From the NCBI GenBank assembly GCA_023384415.1, contig JAHDWJ010000004.1:1-49574 (forward strand): DNA of 49,574 nt. Direction: 5' to 3'. The notes beneath the pieces are model-generated. The model was not told where the DNA came from. It ran no database searches and saw only the letters and a list, made by a program, of their open reading frames with translations. Of the stretch, positions 9,045-16,027 are shown piece by piece. This DNA is from Anaerolineae bacterium (lineage in GTDB: Bacteria; Chloroflexota; Anaerolineae; Promineifilales; Promineifilaceae). Position numbers and translations under genes: made by a program. Within the stretch, counting starts at the first letter, position 1, and each line of letters begins with the position of its first letter.

Positions 9045-10148
9045 ATGAATCTCAAGAGGCTGCAACGGCTGCAACAGCAGATTTTGACGCATGGGTTGGA
9101 TGGTATTGCCCTGGTGCCAGGGCCAAATATGCTTTATATCAGTGGTATCCACTCCCATTTGAGTGAACGTCCTATTGTGTTGTTTATCCCGGCCGATGAT
9201 GATCCGGCGATTATTATTCCCTCTCTGGAAGCAATGAAGGCGCGTCAGGTGGGTATTCCTGAAGATCGTATTTTTGCCTGGACGGATGAAGAAGGGTACA
9301 CGGATGCGTTTCAACATGCCTGCGCTTTTTTAGAACTGTCTGATTATCTGTTGGGGGTGGAGCAGTTGTATATGCGGGTGTTGGAATATGAGCTGCTGAA
9401 ACGGTATGCTCCAGGCTTGACCGCGGCCGCGGCCGATCCTGCCCTCACTGCCCTACGTATTGTCAAAGATGCCGGAGAAGTTGGGGCCATGCGTAAAGCG
9501 ATTGCGGTAGCTGAGACCGCTATACGGGCCCTGCTGCCCCAAATTCAGGTAGGGCAAACGGAAAAGCAGATTGCCGCCATGCTGCGCCAGGAGATAATGG
9601 AAGCTGGAGCTGATGCTATCGCTTTTGGTCCCATTGTGTCAGCCGGCCCCAACAGTGCTTCACCTCACGCCGTCCCCACCGACCGCCCCATCCAGCCGGG
9701 GGATTTGCTGGTGATTGATTGGGGAGCCATTGTGGATGATTACCCCTCTGATATTACCCGCACCTTTGCCGTAGGGGATATTAGTTCCGAATTAGAGCAT
9801 ATCTACGAACTGGTCAAAATGGCCAATGAGCAGGGTAAACTGGCAGCGAAACCTGGAGCCACAGGGCAAGATGTAGACCGGGCTGCTCGTGAGGTGATCG
9901 CCGATGCCGGTTTTGGTGATTATTTTATCCATCGCACCGGGCACGGTCTGGGGCTGGAGATACATGAACCCCCCTTCATGCGTGAAGGGTATGTGGAGCC
10001 GCTTACCCCTGGGCAGGTGTTTACCGTTGAGCCAGGGATATATTTGCCGGATAAGGGGGGGGTGCGGATTGAGGACAATGTGATTGTCACTCGTGATGGC
10101 TTTTTCTGCCTGACAACGTTCCCCAGGGAGTTGATGCGGGTGGGGTGA
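9045..10148 (+). CDS. M24 metallopeptidase (Xaa-Pro aminopeptidase-like)
   Basis: About 367 residues, with the creatinase-like N-terminal domain followed by the pita-bread M24 fold. Dinuclear metal ligands can be placed: the first Asp in VIDWGAIVDDY, the second in SDITRTFAVGD, His in HRTGHGLGLEIHEPP, and the two Glu in TVEPGIYLPD and GVRIEDNVIV. These proteins remove N-terminal residues that precede proline, or act as prolidases. The sequence opens with three ATG codons (9039, 9042, 9045). The GGGG ribosome site at 9034-9037 is too close to the first, and its spacing fits the third best. The gene is probably a single-gene transcript. It ends before a repeat-filled spacer. Confidence 0.93.
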   Translation: MNLKRLQRLQQQILTHGLDGIALVPGPNMLYISGIHSHLSERPIVLFIPADDDPAIIIPSLEAMKARQVGIPEDRIFAWTDEEGYTDAFQHACAFLELSDYLLGVEQLYMRVLEYELLKRYAPGLTAAAADPALTALRIVKDAGEVGAMRKAIAVAETAIRALLPQIQVGQTEKQIAAMLRQEIMEAGADAIAFGPIVSAGPNSASPHAVPTDRPIQPGDLLVIDWGAIVDDYPSDITRTFAVGDISSELEHIYELVKMANEQGKLAAKPGATGQDVDRAAREVIADAGFGDYFIHRTGHGLGLEIHEPPFMREGYVEPLTPGQVFTVEPGIYLPDKGGVRIEDNVIVTRDGFFCLTTFPRELMRVG

Positions 10149-10157
10149 TTTTATTTA

Positions 10158-10350
10158 CAGATGAGTTCACTGAAAGAAGCCACGAATTTCACGAATTAAC
10201 ACGAATTTTTCGTAACTGCTAAGGCACATAAGAATTTCACCGCGAAGACGCCAGGATCAGTAAGAATTTCTTGAGGAACTTTGTGTTCTTTGCGGCTTTG
10301 TGGTTAGTAGTTACTTTTTATCACGAATTAGACGAATGGACACGAATTTT
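10158..10350. repeat. Dispersed repeats filling the gap before the glycosidase gene
   Basis: Positions 10158-10210 are a 53-bp near-identical copy of 2751-2803 (two differences). Positions 10238-10309 hold degenerate words of the CCGCGAAGACGCCAGG family. Positions 10321-10350 hold a further CACGAATTAGACGAATGG word. The rest of the 276-bp gap to the next start shows no gene; a GGGAGG ribosome site occurs at 10427-10432. Confidence 0.8.
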
Positions 10351-10436
10351 TTTGCTGGTGATTTTGTGACATGTTCTGTTTTACCGGTGTTCCTTCCTAT
10401 CCGTGTTTCCCTTCATAGCTGATATTGGGAGGTTAT

Positions 10437-11702
10437 TTGAAGAGATATTGGCCTTTATTGGTTTTCACTTTTGGGATACTGGCCGCGTGTCGGCAATCCC
10501 CCCCACCAGCAGCAACTAGCTTCCCCTCACCCCCAGTTATGGCAATGCCAACGGCTGCCGGGCCAGCCGCGTACCCTGTACCCTCAGCCGCCGCAGCTTA
10601 CCCCGTAGAAACAGGCACACCATCGCCAACACGTACCCCTGTACCGACGTTAGCGGCCGCGACTCTCATCAGCCAACATTATCTCCCCCTCATCACCGGG
10701 GGAGAGGCCCCGCTCCCCACTGCCACGCCATTCCCAACACCCACCCCCACCATTGATTTTGCCGCCGTGCGCCAACAGCTTTTAGCCCAGGGAAAAGGGT
10801 TAGGCTTTGCCAAAGTAGGGTTTCACACCGGGGCGGGGGGGAATACGGATGGGCTGGGAACCTGGATGCGTCGTCTGGATGAAGCGGGGGTGCCCTTTTT
10901 TCTCAAGGCGGCGGACAATTTTGGACCTCTATTTGAGGCCCAGGCGTTAATGCGAGCCAGTGGGGTGCCCCATTTGTTGGTGTTTCGGCTGACCGGGGAT
11001 GCGTATGATACGCCAGATTATACCTTGCCACCCCAGGAAGCGGCCGCACGTCATTGGGCCTTACACAAAGCCGCCTGGCCCCCAGAGCTAGACCCCAGCC
11101 TGGTGTGGGTAGAAACGATTAACGAGGTAGATAAAAATCAAACCCAATGGCTGGCTCAATTTGCCCTGGCTACGGCCCAATTGGCCCTGGCCGATGGGTA
11201 CAAATGGGCCGCTTTTGGCTGGTCTTCGGGGGAGCCGGAGATAGCCGACTGGCAATCCCCGGCGATGCTCACCTTTTTGCGCTTCGCGGCCGCCCACCCA
11301 GACTCTATCGCCATTGCCTTACATGAGTACAGCTATACCATTCGGGAGATCGGCCACGATTATCCGTACAAAGTGGGACGGTTCCAATTTTTGTTCCAGG
11401 TGTGTGATGCCCACAATATCCCTCGACCAACGGTGCTAATTACCGAGTGGGGATGGGAATATAACCAGGTTCCCCCGCTGGATCAGGCTTTGACGGACAT
11501 CGCCTGGGCCGCGGCGATGTATGCCCAATATCCCCAAATCAGAGGGGCGGCTATCTGGTACCTGGGGGGGTATTTCGGCGAAATTCACGACCAGACCCAG
11601 TCGCTTATCGCTCCGGTGACGGAGTACAGCCTCGGTCATTACTTTGCCATACCACTCCCCCCTGCGGCCGCGCCCATCCACCTAGAACAGTTCCAGCCTT
11701 AG
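10437..11702 (+). CDS. Lipoprotein with GH clan A-like glycosidase fold
   Basis: About 421 residues. A signal peptide ends in the lipobox LAAC near residue 17, so the protein is probably lipid-anchored outside the membrane. A Pro/Thr-rich linker (to about residue 100) precedes a (beta/alpha)8-like domain. ETINEVDKN offers the Asn-Glu acid/base (E230) and ITEWGWEYN the strand-7 nucleophile (E337), the arrangement of clan GH-A hydrolases. The exact family and substrate are unclear. I chose the TTG at 10437 because GGGAGG (10427-10432) precedes it; the frame is open to a TTG at 10425 that would place the ribosome site inside the gene. It converges with the glutamine-synthetase-like gene over an inverted repeat. 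Confidence 0.8.
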   Translation: MKRYWPLLVFTFGILAACRQSPPPAATSFPSPPVMAMPTAAGPAAYPVPSAAAAYPVETGTPSPTRTPVPTLAAATLISQHYLPLITGGEAPLPTATPFPTPTPTIDFAAVRQQLLAQGKGLGFAKVGFHTGAGGNTDGLGTWMRRLDEAGVPFFLKAADNFGPLFEAQALMRASGVPHLLVFRLTGDAYDTPDYTLPPQEAAARHWALHKAAWPPELDPSLVWVETINEVDKNQTQWLAQFALATAQLALADGYKWAAFGWSSGEPEIADWQSPAMLTFLRFAAAHPDSIAIALHEYSYTIREIGHDYPYKVGRFQFLFQVCDAHNIPRPTVLITEWGWEYNQVPPLDQALTDIAWAAAMYAQYPQIRGAAIWYLGGYFGEIHDQTQSLIAPVTEYSLGHYFAIPLPPAAAPIHLEQFQP

Positions 11703-11770
11703 AACACGGATGGGCAGGATTTAAGAGTTTTTGGGCGAGATGAAATCCGGCAATCCTGTCCATCCGCGTT
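11703..11770. terminator. Inverted repeat between convergent genes
   Basis: AACACGGATGGGCAGGAT (11703-11720) pairs with ATCCTGTCCATCCGCGTT (11753-11770) over 18 bp with two mismatches and a 32-base loop. It begins right after the stop of the lipoprotein gene and ends 7 bp before the end of the convergent gene, so it may terminate both. The loop is long for a classic intrinsic terminator and no U-tract is present. Confidence 0.5.
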
Positions 11771-11776
11771 CCTCTT

Positions 11777-13156
11777 TCATATCCGCTCGAAATAACGTTT
11801 GCGTTCCCAATCAGTAACGTAATTGTCAAAGGCGGCCTGCTCCACACGGAAGAAATGGGTGTAATGTTCTACTACCTCAGCTCCGAAGGATTGTTTGACA
11901 AAATCACTCTGGCTGAACCGGTCCGTGGCCTCGCGCAGGCTGCCGGGCACCTGGGGCAGCCCTTTGGCTGAGTACACATCGCCCAGGAAGATGGCCGGTG
12001 GCTCAATTTTGTTTTGCAACCCATCAAGGCCCGAAGCAAGCGCGGCCGCGTAAGCCAGGTACGGGTTACAATCAGCCCCAGGAATGCGGCACTCAATGCG
12101 TAAACTATTCCCCTTGCCAACCACACGAAACCCCGCCGTCCGGTTATCGTAGCTCCAGGCGATCCCGGTGGGGGCCCAAGACCCAGCCTGATACCGCTTG
12201 TATGAGTTCACCGTTGGGGCATAACAGACCATCATTTCAGGCACATGAGCAATCCATCCCCCCAGGAAATAGCGAAATAGGTCTGATCCCATCACTGGTC
12301 CATAACTTTCATTCCCAGGAAAACTGTTTTGCTCATCTTGCCACAGGCTCAGGTGTAGATGGCAGCTAGAGCCAGCCTGAGTGATGTCATATTTCGCCAT
12401 GAAGGTCACGCTGAGACCAATCTGGTCGGCTAACTCTTTGACAATCTGCTTGTAGAGGGCGTGCCGGTCACACATAGTCAGGAGATCGGCATAACGGACA
12501 TTGAGTTCATGCTGGCCCAGACCCCATTCCCCTTTGCTGTTTTCTACGGGGATGCCGGAATGTTTCAAGTGGTGGCGAGCCAGAGCGGTTAATTTTTCTT
12601 GCCGTGCCCCCTGGAAGGAGTGGTAATCTTCGATATACCAGCCCAATGGGTCTAAACCGGTATACCCTTTTTGTGCGGCCGCTTTAAAAGAATCCTCAAA
12701 AACGTAATATTCCAGTTCTGATCCAGCCTTTGCCGTATAACCAAGCGCGGCCGCTTTCTCTAACTGGCGGCGCAAAATTGTGCGTGGGGCTACAGAGACC
12801 AACTCATGGCTCTTCTCATCTTCCACATCACACAGCACCACCGCCGTCTTATCCAGCCAACTGGCAACCCGTAGGGTACTCATATCCGGTACCATGTGGA
12901 AATCCCCATACCCCAGCTCCCAGTTCGCATAGCTGTACCCCGGCACTGGCTCCATCTCCATATCCACCGTCAGCAAATAATCGCAGCCATGTGTGCCATG
13001 CCCGGCAATCTCTTCAACAAAAAACTCCGCATCAAACCGTTTGCCCATAAAGCGGCCATAATGGTCTGTAAACTGAACCAAAACAGTCTCAATTTCCCCC
13101 GCTTCCACCTTCTGGCTTAACTCTGTCAGCGTCAGCATCCCATAAACCTTGCTCAT
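11777..13156 (-). CDS. Glutamine synthetase-like amine ligase
   Basis: About 459 residues of the glutamine synthetase family, closest in feel to type I-like relatives that gamma-glutamylate amines (PuuA, GlnA3). Beta-grasp N-terminus (VQFTDHYGRFMGKRFD), then the catalytic domain: GSELEYYVFE, GEWGLGQHELNVRYAD, AGSSCHLHLSLW, and TVNSYKRYQAGSWAPTG with SLRIECRIPGADCNPYLA carrying metal and nucleotide ligands. The ATG at 13156 follows a perfect AGGAGG ten bases upstream; an earlier in-frame ATG (13198) lacks one. It is divergent from an SDR gene, a pairing that recurs in amine catabolism loci, so a role in amine or polyamine use is more likely than bulk nitrogen assimilation. That is inference. 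Confidence 0.88.
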   Translation of the reverse strand: MSKVYGMLTLTELSQKVEAGEIETVLVQFTDHYGRFMGKRFDAEFFVEEIAGHGTHGCDYLLTVDMEMEPVPGYSYANWELGYGDFHMVPDMSTLRVASWLDKTAVVLCDVEDEKSHELVSVAPRTILRRQLEKAAALGYTAKAGSELEYYVFEDSFKAAAQKGYTGLDPLGWYIEDYHSFQGARQEKLTALARHHLKHSGIPVENSKGEWGLGQHELNVRYADLLTMCDRHALYKQIVKELADQIGLSVTFMAKYDITQAGSSCHLHLSLWQDEQNSFPGNESYGPVMGSDLFRYFLGGWIAHVPEMMVCYAPTVNSYKRYQAGSWAPTGIAWSYDNRTAGFRVVGKGNSLRIECRIPGADCNPYLAYAAALASGLDGLQNKIEPPAIFLGDVYSAKGLPQVPGSLREATDRFSQSDFVKQSFGAEVVEHYTHFFRVEQAAFDNYVTDWERKRYFERI

Positions 13157-13306
13157 ATTTCGTTTTCCTCCTGTGAAAATAAGTGGGCAAAGGGGCAAAT
13201 GGGCAAAATAAAATCGCTACCTGCAACTCTGCAACTCTGCAACTTTGCCGCTTTTCCGATTTTCTCTGATTCACAGTAAAATGGCTACTATTGGCCCAGG
13301 CGAGCT

Positions 13307-13338
13307 AATCGTCAATCTAAAATCGTCAATCGTAAATG
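13307..13338. repeat. CGTCAATC intergenic repeat
   Basis: A tandem-like word, ATCGTCAATCTAAAATCG then TCAATCGTAAATGG, lies directly before the ribosome site of the SDR gene. The same family appears at 8889-8910 and, in both orientations, at 21551-21619. Confidence 0.75.
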
Positions 13339-13347
13339 GGAGGCATT

Positions 13348-14121
13348 ATGCGTTTGCAAGGGAAAGTGGCTTTAATTACCGGGGCAGCCAGTGGCATTGG
13401 CCGGGAATCAGCTTTGTTGTTTGCCCAAGAGGGGGCAAAAGTGGTAGTGGTGGATGTAGTGGATGAGGCAGGGGAAGCGGCCGCGGCCGCAATTCGGGCC
13501 AATGGGGGCGAGGCTATTTATGTGCGGGCCGATGTGGCTAACGCGGCCGCGTGTGAAAACATGATCCGTGTGGCCGAAGAGAGATTCGGGGGGCTGCACA
13601 TCTTGTTCAACAACGCCGGTATCATGCACAGCGACGACGACAACGCCATGAGTACCAGCGAAGCCGTTTGGGATTTAACTTTTGCCATTAATGTCAAAGG
13701 GGTATTCTTTGGCTGTAAATACGGCATCCCCGCCTTATTACGCTCTGGGGGCGGCGCCATCATCAATACCGCCTCATTCGTCGCCCATCTTGGGGCTGCC
13801 ACTCCCCAGTTGGCTTATACCGCCAGCAAAGGGGCCGTTCTGGCCATGACTCGTGAGTTAGCCATCATCCACGCCCGGCAAAACATCCGCGTCAACGCCT
13901 TATGCCCCGGCCCCTTGCGTACCGAACTGCTGATGAAGTTCCTCAACACGGAAGAGAAGAAACAGCGGCGGCTGGTGCATATCCCTATGGGCCGTTTCGG
14001 CGAAGCCCAAGAGATGGCCAAAGCGGCCCTCTTCCTGGCTTCTGATGAATCATCTTATATGACCGGCAGTGAATTTTTGGTAGATGGGGGAATCAGCTCC
14101 GCTTACGTAACGCCAGAGTAA
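13348..14121 (+). CDS. SDR family NAD(P)-dependent oxidoreductase
   Basis: A classical short-chain dehydrogenase/reductase of about 257 residues. The Rossmann glycine motif is TGAASGIG (residues 11-18), followed by the NNAG motif (FNNAGIM), the catalytic Ser in INTASF, YTASKG with the catalytic Tyr and Lys, and the C-terminal YMTGSEFLVDGG. The D in VVVDVVDEAG after strand 2 suggests NAD preference. The substrate is unknown. The ATG at 13348 is preceded by GGGAGG with 5-bp spacing, so the in-frame ATG at 13336 is rejected. It is divergent from the glutamine-synthetase-like gene across a 190-bp spacer. Three GCGGCCGC copies, two overlapping, encode an Ala-rich helix here. Confidence 0.93.
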   Translation: MRLQGKVALITGAASGIGRESALLFAQEGAKVVVVDVVDEAGEAAAAAIRANGGEAIYVRADVANAAACENMIRVAEERFGGLHILFNNAGIMHSDDDNAMSTSEAVWDLTFAINVKGVFFGCKYGIPALLRSGGGAIINTASFVAHLGAATPQLAYTASKGAVLAMTRELAIIHARQNIRVNALCPGPLRTELLMKFLNTEEKKQRRLVHIPMGRFGEAQEMAKAALFLASDESSYMTGSEFLVDGGISSAYVTPE

Positions 14122-14128
14122 TGGGAAC

Positions 14129-14201
14129 CCGCCAAGACGCGAAGAACGCAAAGATGAAGAAATTCCCAAAGATATCCTTTGTGCCCCTCGTGTCTTGGCG
14201 G
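14129..14201. terminator. Inverted repeat of the GCCAAGAC family between convergent genes
   Basis: CCGCCAAGAC (14129-14138) is exactly complementary to GTCTTGGCGG (14192-14201); pairing continues inward as GCGA against TCGT. The element fills the gap between the convergent SDR and thiolase genes. Half-elements of the same family occur at 2814-2838, 10238-10309, 22743-22932 and 23349-23469. A role as bidirectional terminator is plausible. Confidence 0.55.
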
Positions 14202-14220
14202 TGAAAAATTGTTTTTTGCC

Positions 14221-15399
14221 TTACAGATTCTCAAAAATCCCCGCTGCGCCCATGCCGCCGCCAATGCACATGGTCACCATGCCAAACTGAGAACCACGCC
14301 GCTTCATCTCATTGATGATCTGTACCGTTAGCTTGGCCCCAGTACACCCCAGCGGATGCCCCAAAGCGATGGCCCCCCCATTTACATTGACTCGTTCTTC
14401 ATCTAAACCAAGCTCCCGAATGACGGCTACCGCCTGGGCGGCAAACGCTTCATTTAGTTCGATGATGTCAATGTCGCTCAGGCTCATGCCGGTTCGTTTG
14501 AGCAGTTTGGGCACAGCGTTGATCGGGCCAACGCCCATAATTTCTGGCCTGACCCCCCCGACGGTAAAGCCGACAAAACGGACGAGGGGTTTGAGGCCCA
14601 GGGTTTCGGCTTTGCTGCGCTCCATGACGATGACCGCGGCCGCGCCGTCGCTGAGGGGGCTGCTGTTACCGGCGGTGACTGTCCCCCCGGCCTTGAACAC
14701 TGGTTTGAGTTTAGCCAACCCTTCCAGGGTTGTATCCGCTCGCAAATGCTCATCTCGATCCAGTATGAAGGTGTGCCGCACGGGACCGTTGGGGCCGGGG
14801 GTGACTTCCTCAATCTCCAGAGGCAAGATTTCCCCCTGGAATAGATTTTTGGCGTAGGCTGCGGCCGCTTTCTGGTGGCTGCGAACGGCAAATTCATCCT
14901 GGGCTTGCCGGGATACCTCAAACTCTTGGGACACCTGCTCGGCGGTCAACCCCATGCCCATATACACTTCCGGCTGGTTTTCCACCATATACGGGTTTGG
15001 GTTGACGCGAAACCCGGTCATCGGCACCAGGCTCATCGTCTCTGCCCCCCCAGCAATGATACAATCGGCCCCGTTGGCGATAATCCGCTCGGCTGCCAGG
15101 GCAATCGTTTGCAGGCCGCTGGAGCAGAACCGGTTGACCGTCATGCCAGGCGTTTCAACCGGCAGGCCGGCCCGCAGGGCGATGGTGCGGCCGAAGTTTA
15201 ACCCTTGTGCCCCTTCAGGCATGGCACAGCCAATAATCACATCATCAATGTCAGCCGGGTCCAGCCCTTGAGCCTGGCGTAACGCTTCTTGAATGACCGC
15301 GGCCGCCATCTCATCCGACCGCCAATTGCGGGTGGTTCCTCGTTTGGATTTCCCCACCGCCGTCCGACTCGCCGCCACAATTACCGCTTCTCGTGTCAT
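14221..15399 (-). CDS. Acetyl-CoA acyltransferase (thiolase)
   Basis: A 392-residue thiolase, the last step of beta-oxidation: thiolytic cleavage of 3-ketoacyl-CoA (or its reverse). The nucleophilic cysteine is C92 in [10 protein letters not shown]. Other signatures are [15 protein letters not shown], the His motif in [15 protein letters not shown], and the second Cys in [10 protein letters not shown]. The length is normal. Its start ATG overlaps the stop of the toxin remnant (ATGA), and its AGGAGA ribosome site lies within the last codons of that remnant. The FadB-type gene lies upstream on the same strand beyond the toxin-antitoxin debris, so the two probably form a FadA/FadB pair working on the same pathway. 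Confidence 0.95.
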   Translation of the reverse strand: MTREAVIVAASRTAVGKSKRGTTRNWRSDEMAAAVIQEALRQAQGLDPADIDDVIIGCAMPEGAQGLNFGRTIALRAGLPVETPGMTVNRFCSSGLQTIALAAERIIANGADCIIAGGAETMSLVPMTGFRVNPNPYMVENQPEVYMGMGLTAEQVSQEFEVSRQAQDEFAVRSHQKAAAAYAKNLFQGEILPLEIEEVTPGPNGPVRHTFILDRDEHLRADTTLEGLAKLKPVFKAGGTVTAGNSSPLSDGAAAVIVMERSKAETLGLKPLVRFVGFTVGGVRPEIMGVGPINAVPKLLKRTGMSLSDIDIIELNEAFAAQAVAVIRELGLDEERVNVNGGAIALGHPLGCTGAKLTVQIINEMKRRGSQFGMVTMCIGGGMGAAGIFENL

Positions 15400-15597
15400 G
15401 GTTGTTGTCTCCTGCTTAGCTCAGTGAGTAATGTCTGGGGTGTAAAAACAGGAATTCCCATCGCTTGAAAATCTGCTTCATCACGAGTGACAATTCCATC
15501 TAAACCCAGTTCATTTGCACAGGCAATTTGCACATTATTTTCGGAATCTTTTCCACCCAACGCTATTGGTGTCTGGCAAGATACGCATATCAGCCAT
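15396..15597 (-). pseudogene. PIN-domain toxin remnant with internal deletion
   Basis: After the antitoxin-like gene an ATG at 15597 opens MADMRILPDTN, the expected start of a PIN (VapC-like) ribonuclease with its first acidic residue. The frame dies nine codons later. In another frame the sequence continues with KDSENNVQIACANELGLDG and IVTRDEADF, the C-terminal half of a PIN domain with its later acidic residues, ending [12 protein letters not shown]. About 60-80 residues of the middle are missing, so a deletion plus frameshift has inactivated it. The ATGGCTGA overlap with the antitoxin stop is the usual toxin-antitoxin layout. Its end supplies the ribosome site for the thiolase gene, which may be why the fragment persists. 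Confidence 0.75.
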
Positions 15598-15856
15598 GTT
15601 TCTCTAACCGCCATTGCTCTTGGAGTTGATCAAGCTCTTCGTCCGTTAGCGAGGGCATATCCGTTGGCAGCAAAGCCCAAATATCTGCCAACGACACGGG
15701 TGAGATTGGCTGACTTTTGTGTGCCTTTTGCTCAGCAAAAATGGCGGCTACTTGTTGTAACAAACCTACACGCTTAGCCGCAGGCCATTGCCGCACCGCA
15801 GATAGCACGTCTTCTACAGAAAGCGCAGGTTTACTTGCTACTGTTGCCCCATTCAT
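15590..15856 (-). CDS. Antitoxin-like small protein
   Basis: About 88 residues, acidic, with LSVEDVLSAVRQWPAAKRVGLLQQ at the N-terminus and SLTDEELDQLQEQWRLEKHG at the C-terminus. It overlaps the PIN toxin start by 8 bp, so it reads as the antitoxin of a VapBC-like pair, though the family is not certain. The ATG at 15856 has GAGGG upstream and is preferred over the GTG at 15898. With the toxin inactivated, it may be an orphan that still autoregulates the transcript leading into the thiolase gene. Confidence 0.6.
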   Translation of the reverse strand: MNGATVASKPALSVEDVLSAVRQWPAAKRVGLLQQVAAIFAEQKAHKSQPISPVSLADIWALLPTDMPSLTDEELDQLQEQWRLEKHG

Positions 15857-15924
15857 TGCACCCTCACTATGGCCTGTGCCGAAAGTTGGTAGTGTCACAA
15901 AAGAGAGATAATACCATCAATTTG

Positions 15925-16017
15925 TAACTACTAACCCTCTCTAGTGATATAACCTTCCGAAGGTTTCGTTGCCAATGATCACCGGTGGGAAAACCTTCGA
16001 AAGGCTTAGTGGTTACA
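15925..16017. repeat. 93-bp element with terminal inverted repeats
   Basis: GTAACTACTAA (15925-15935) and TTAGTGGTTAC (16007-16017) are inverted repeats with one mismatch. Inside are the palindrome AACCTTCCGAAGGTT (15952-15966) and a related AACCTTCGAAAGG word. The words CTCTAGTGATATA and CCTTCCGAAGGTTT recur at 34540-34626. It resembles a miniature inverted-repeat element; no transposase is nearby. Confidence 0.6.
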
Positions 16018-16027
16018 GCAATTTTGG

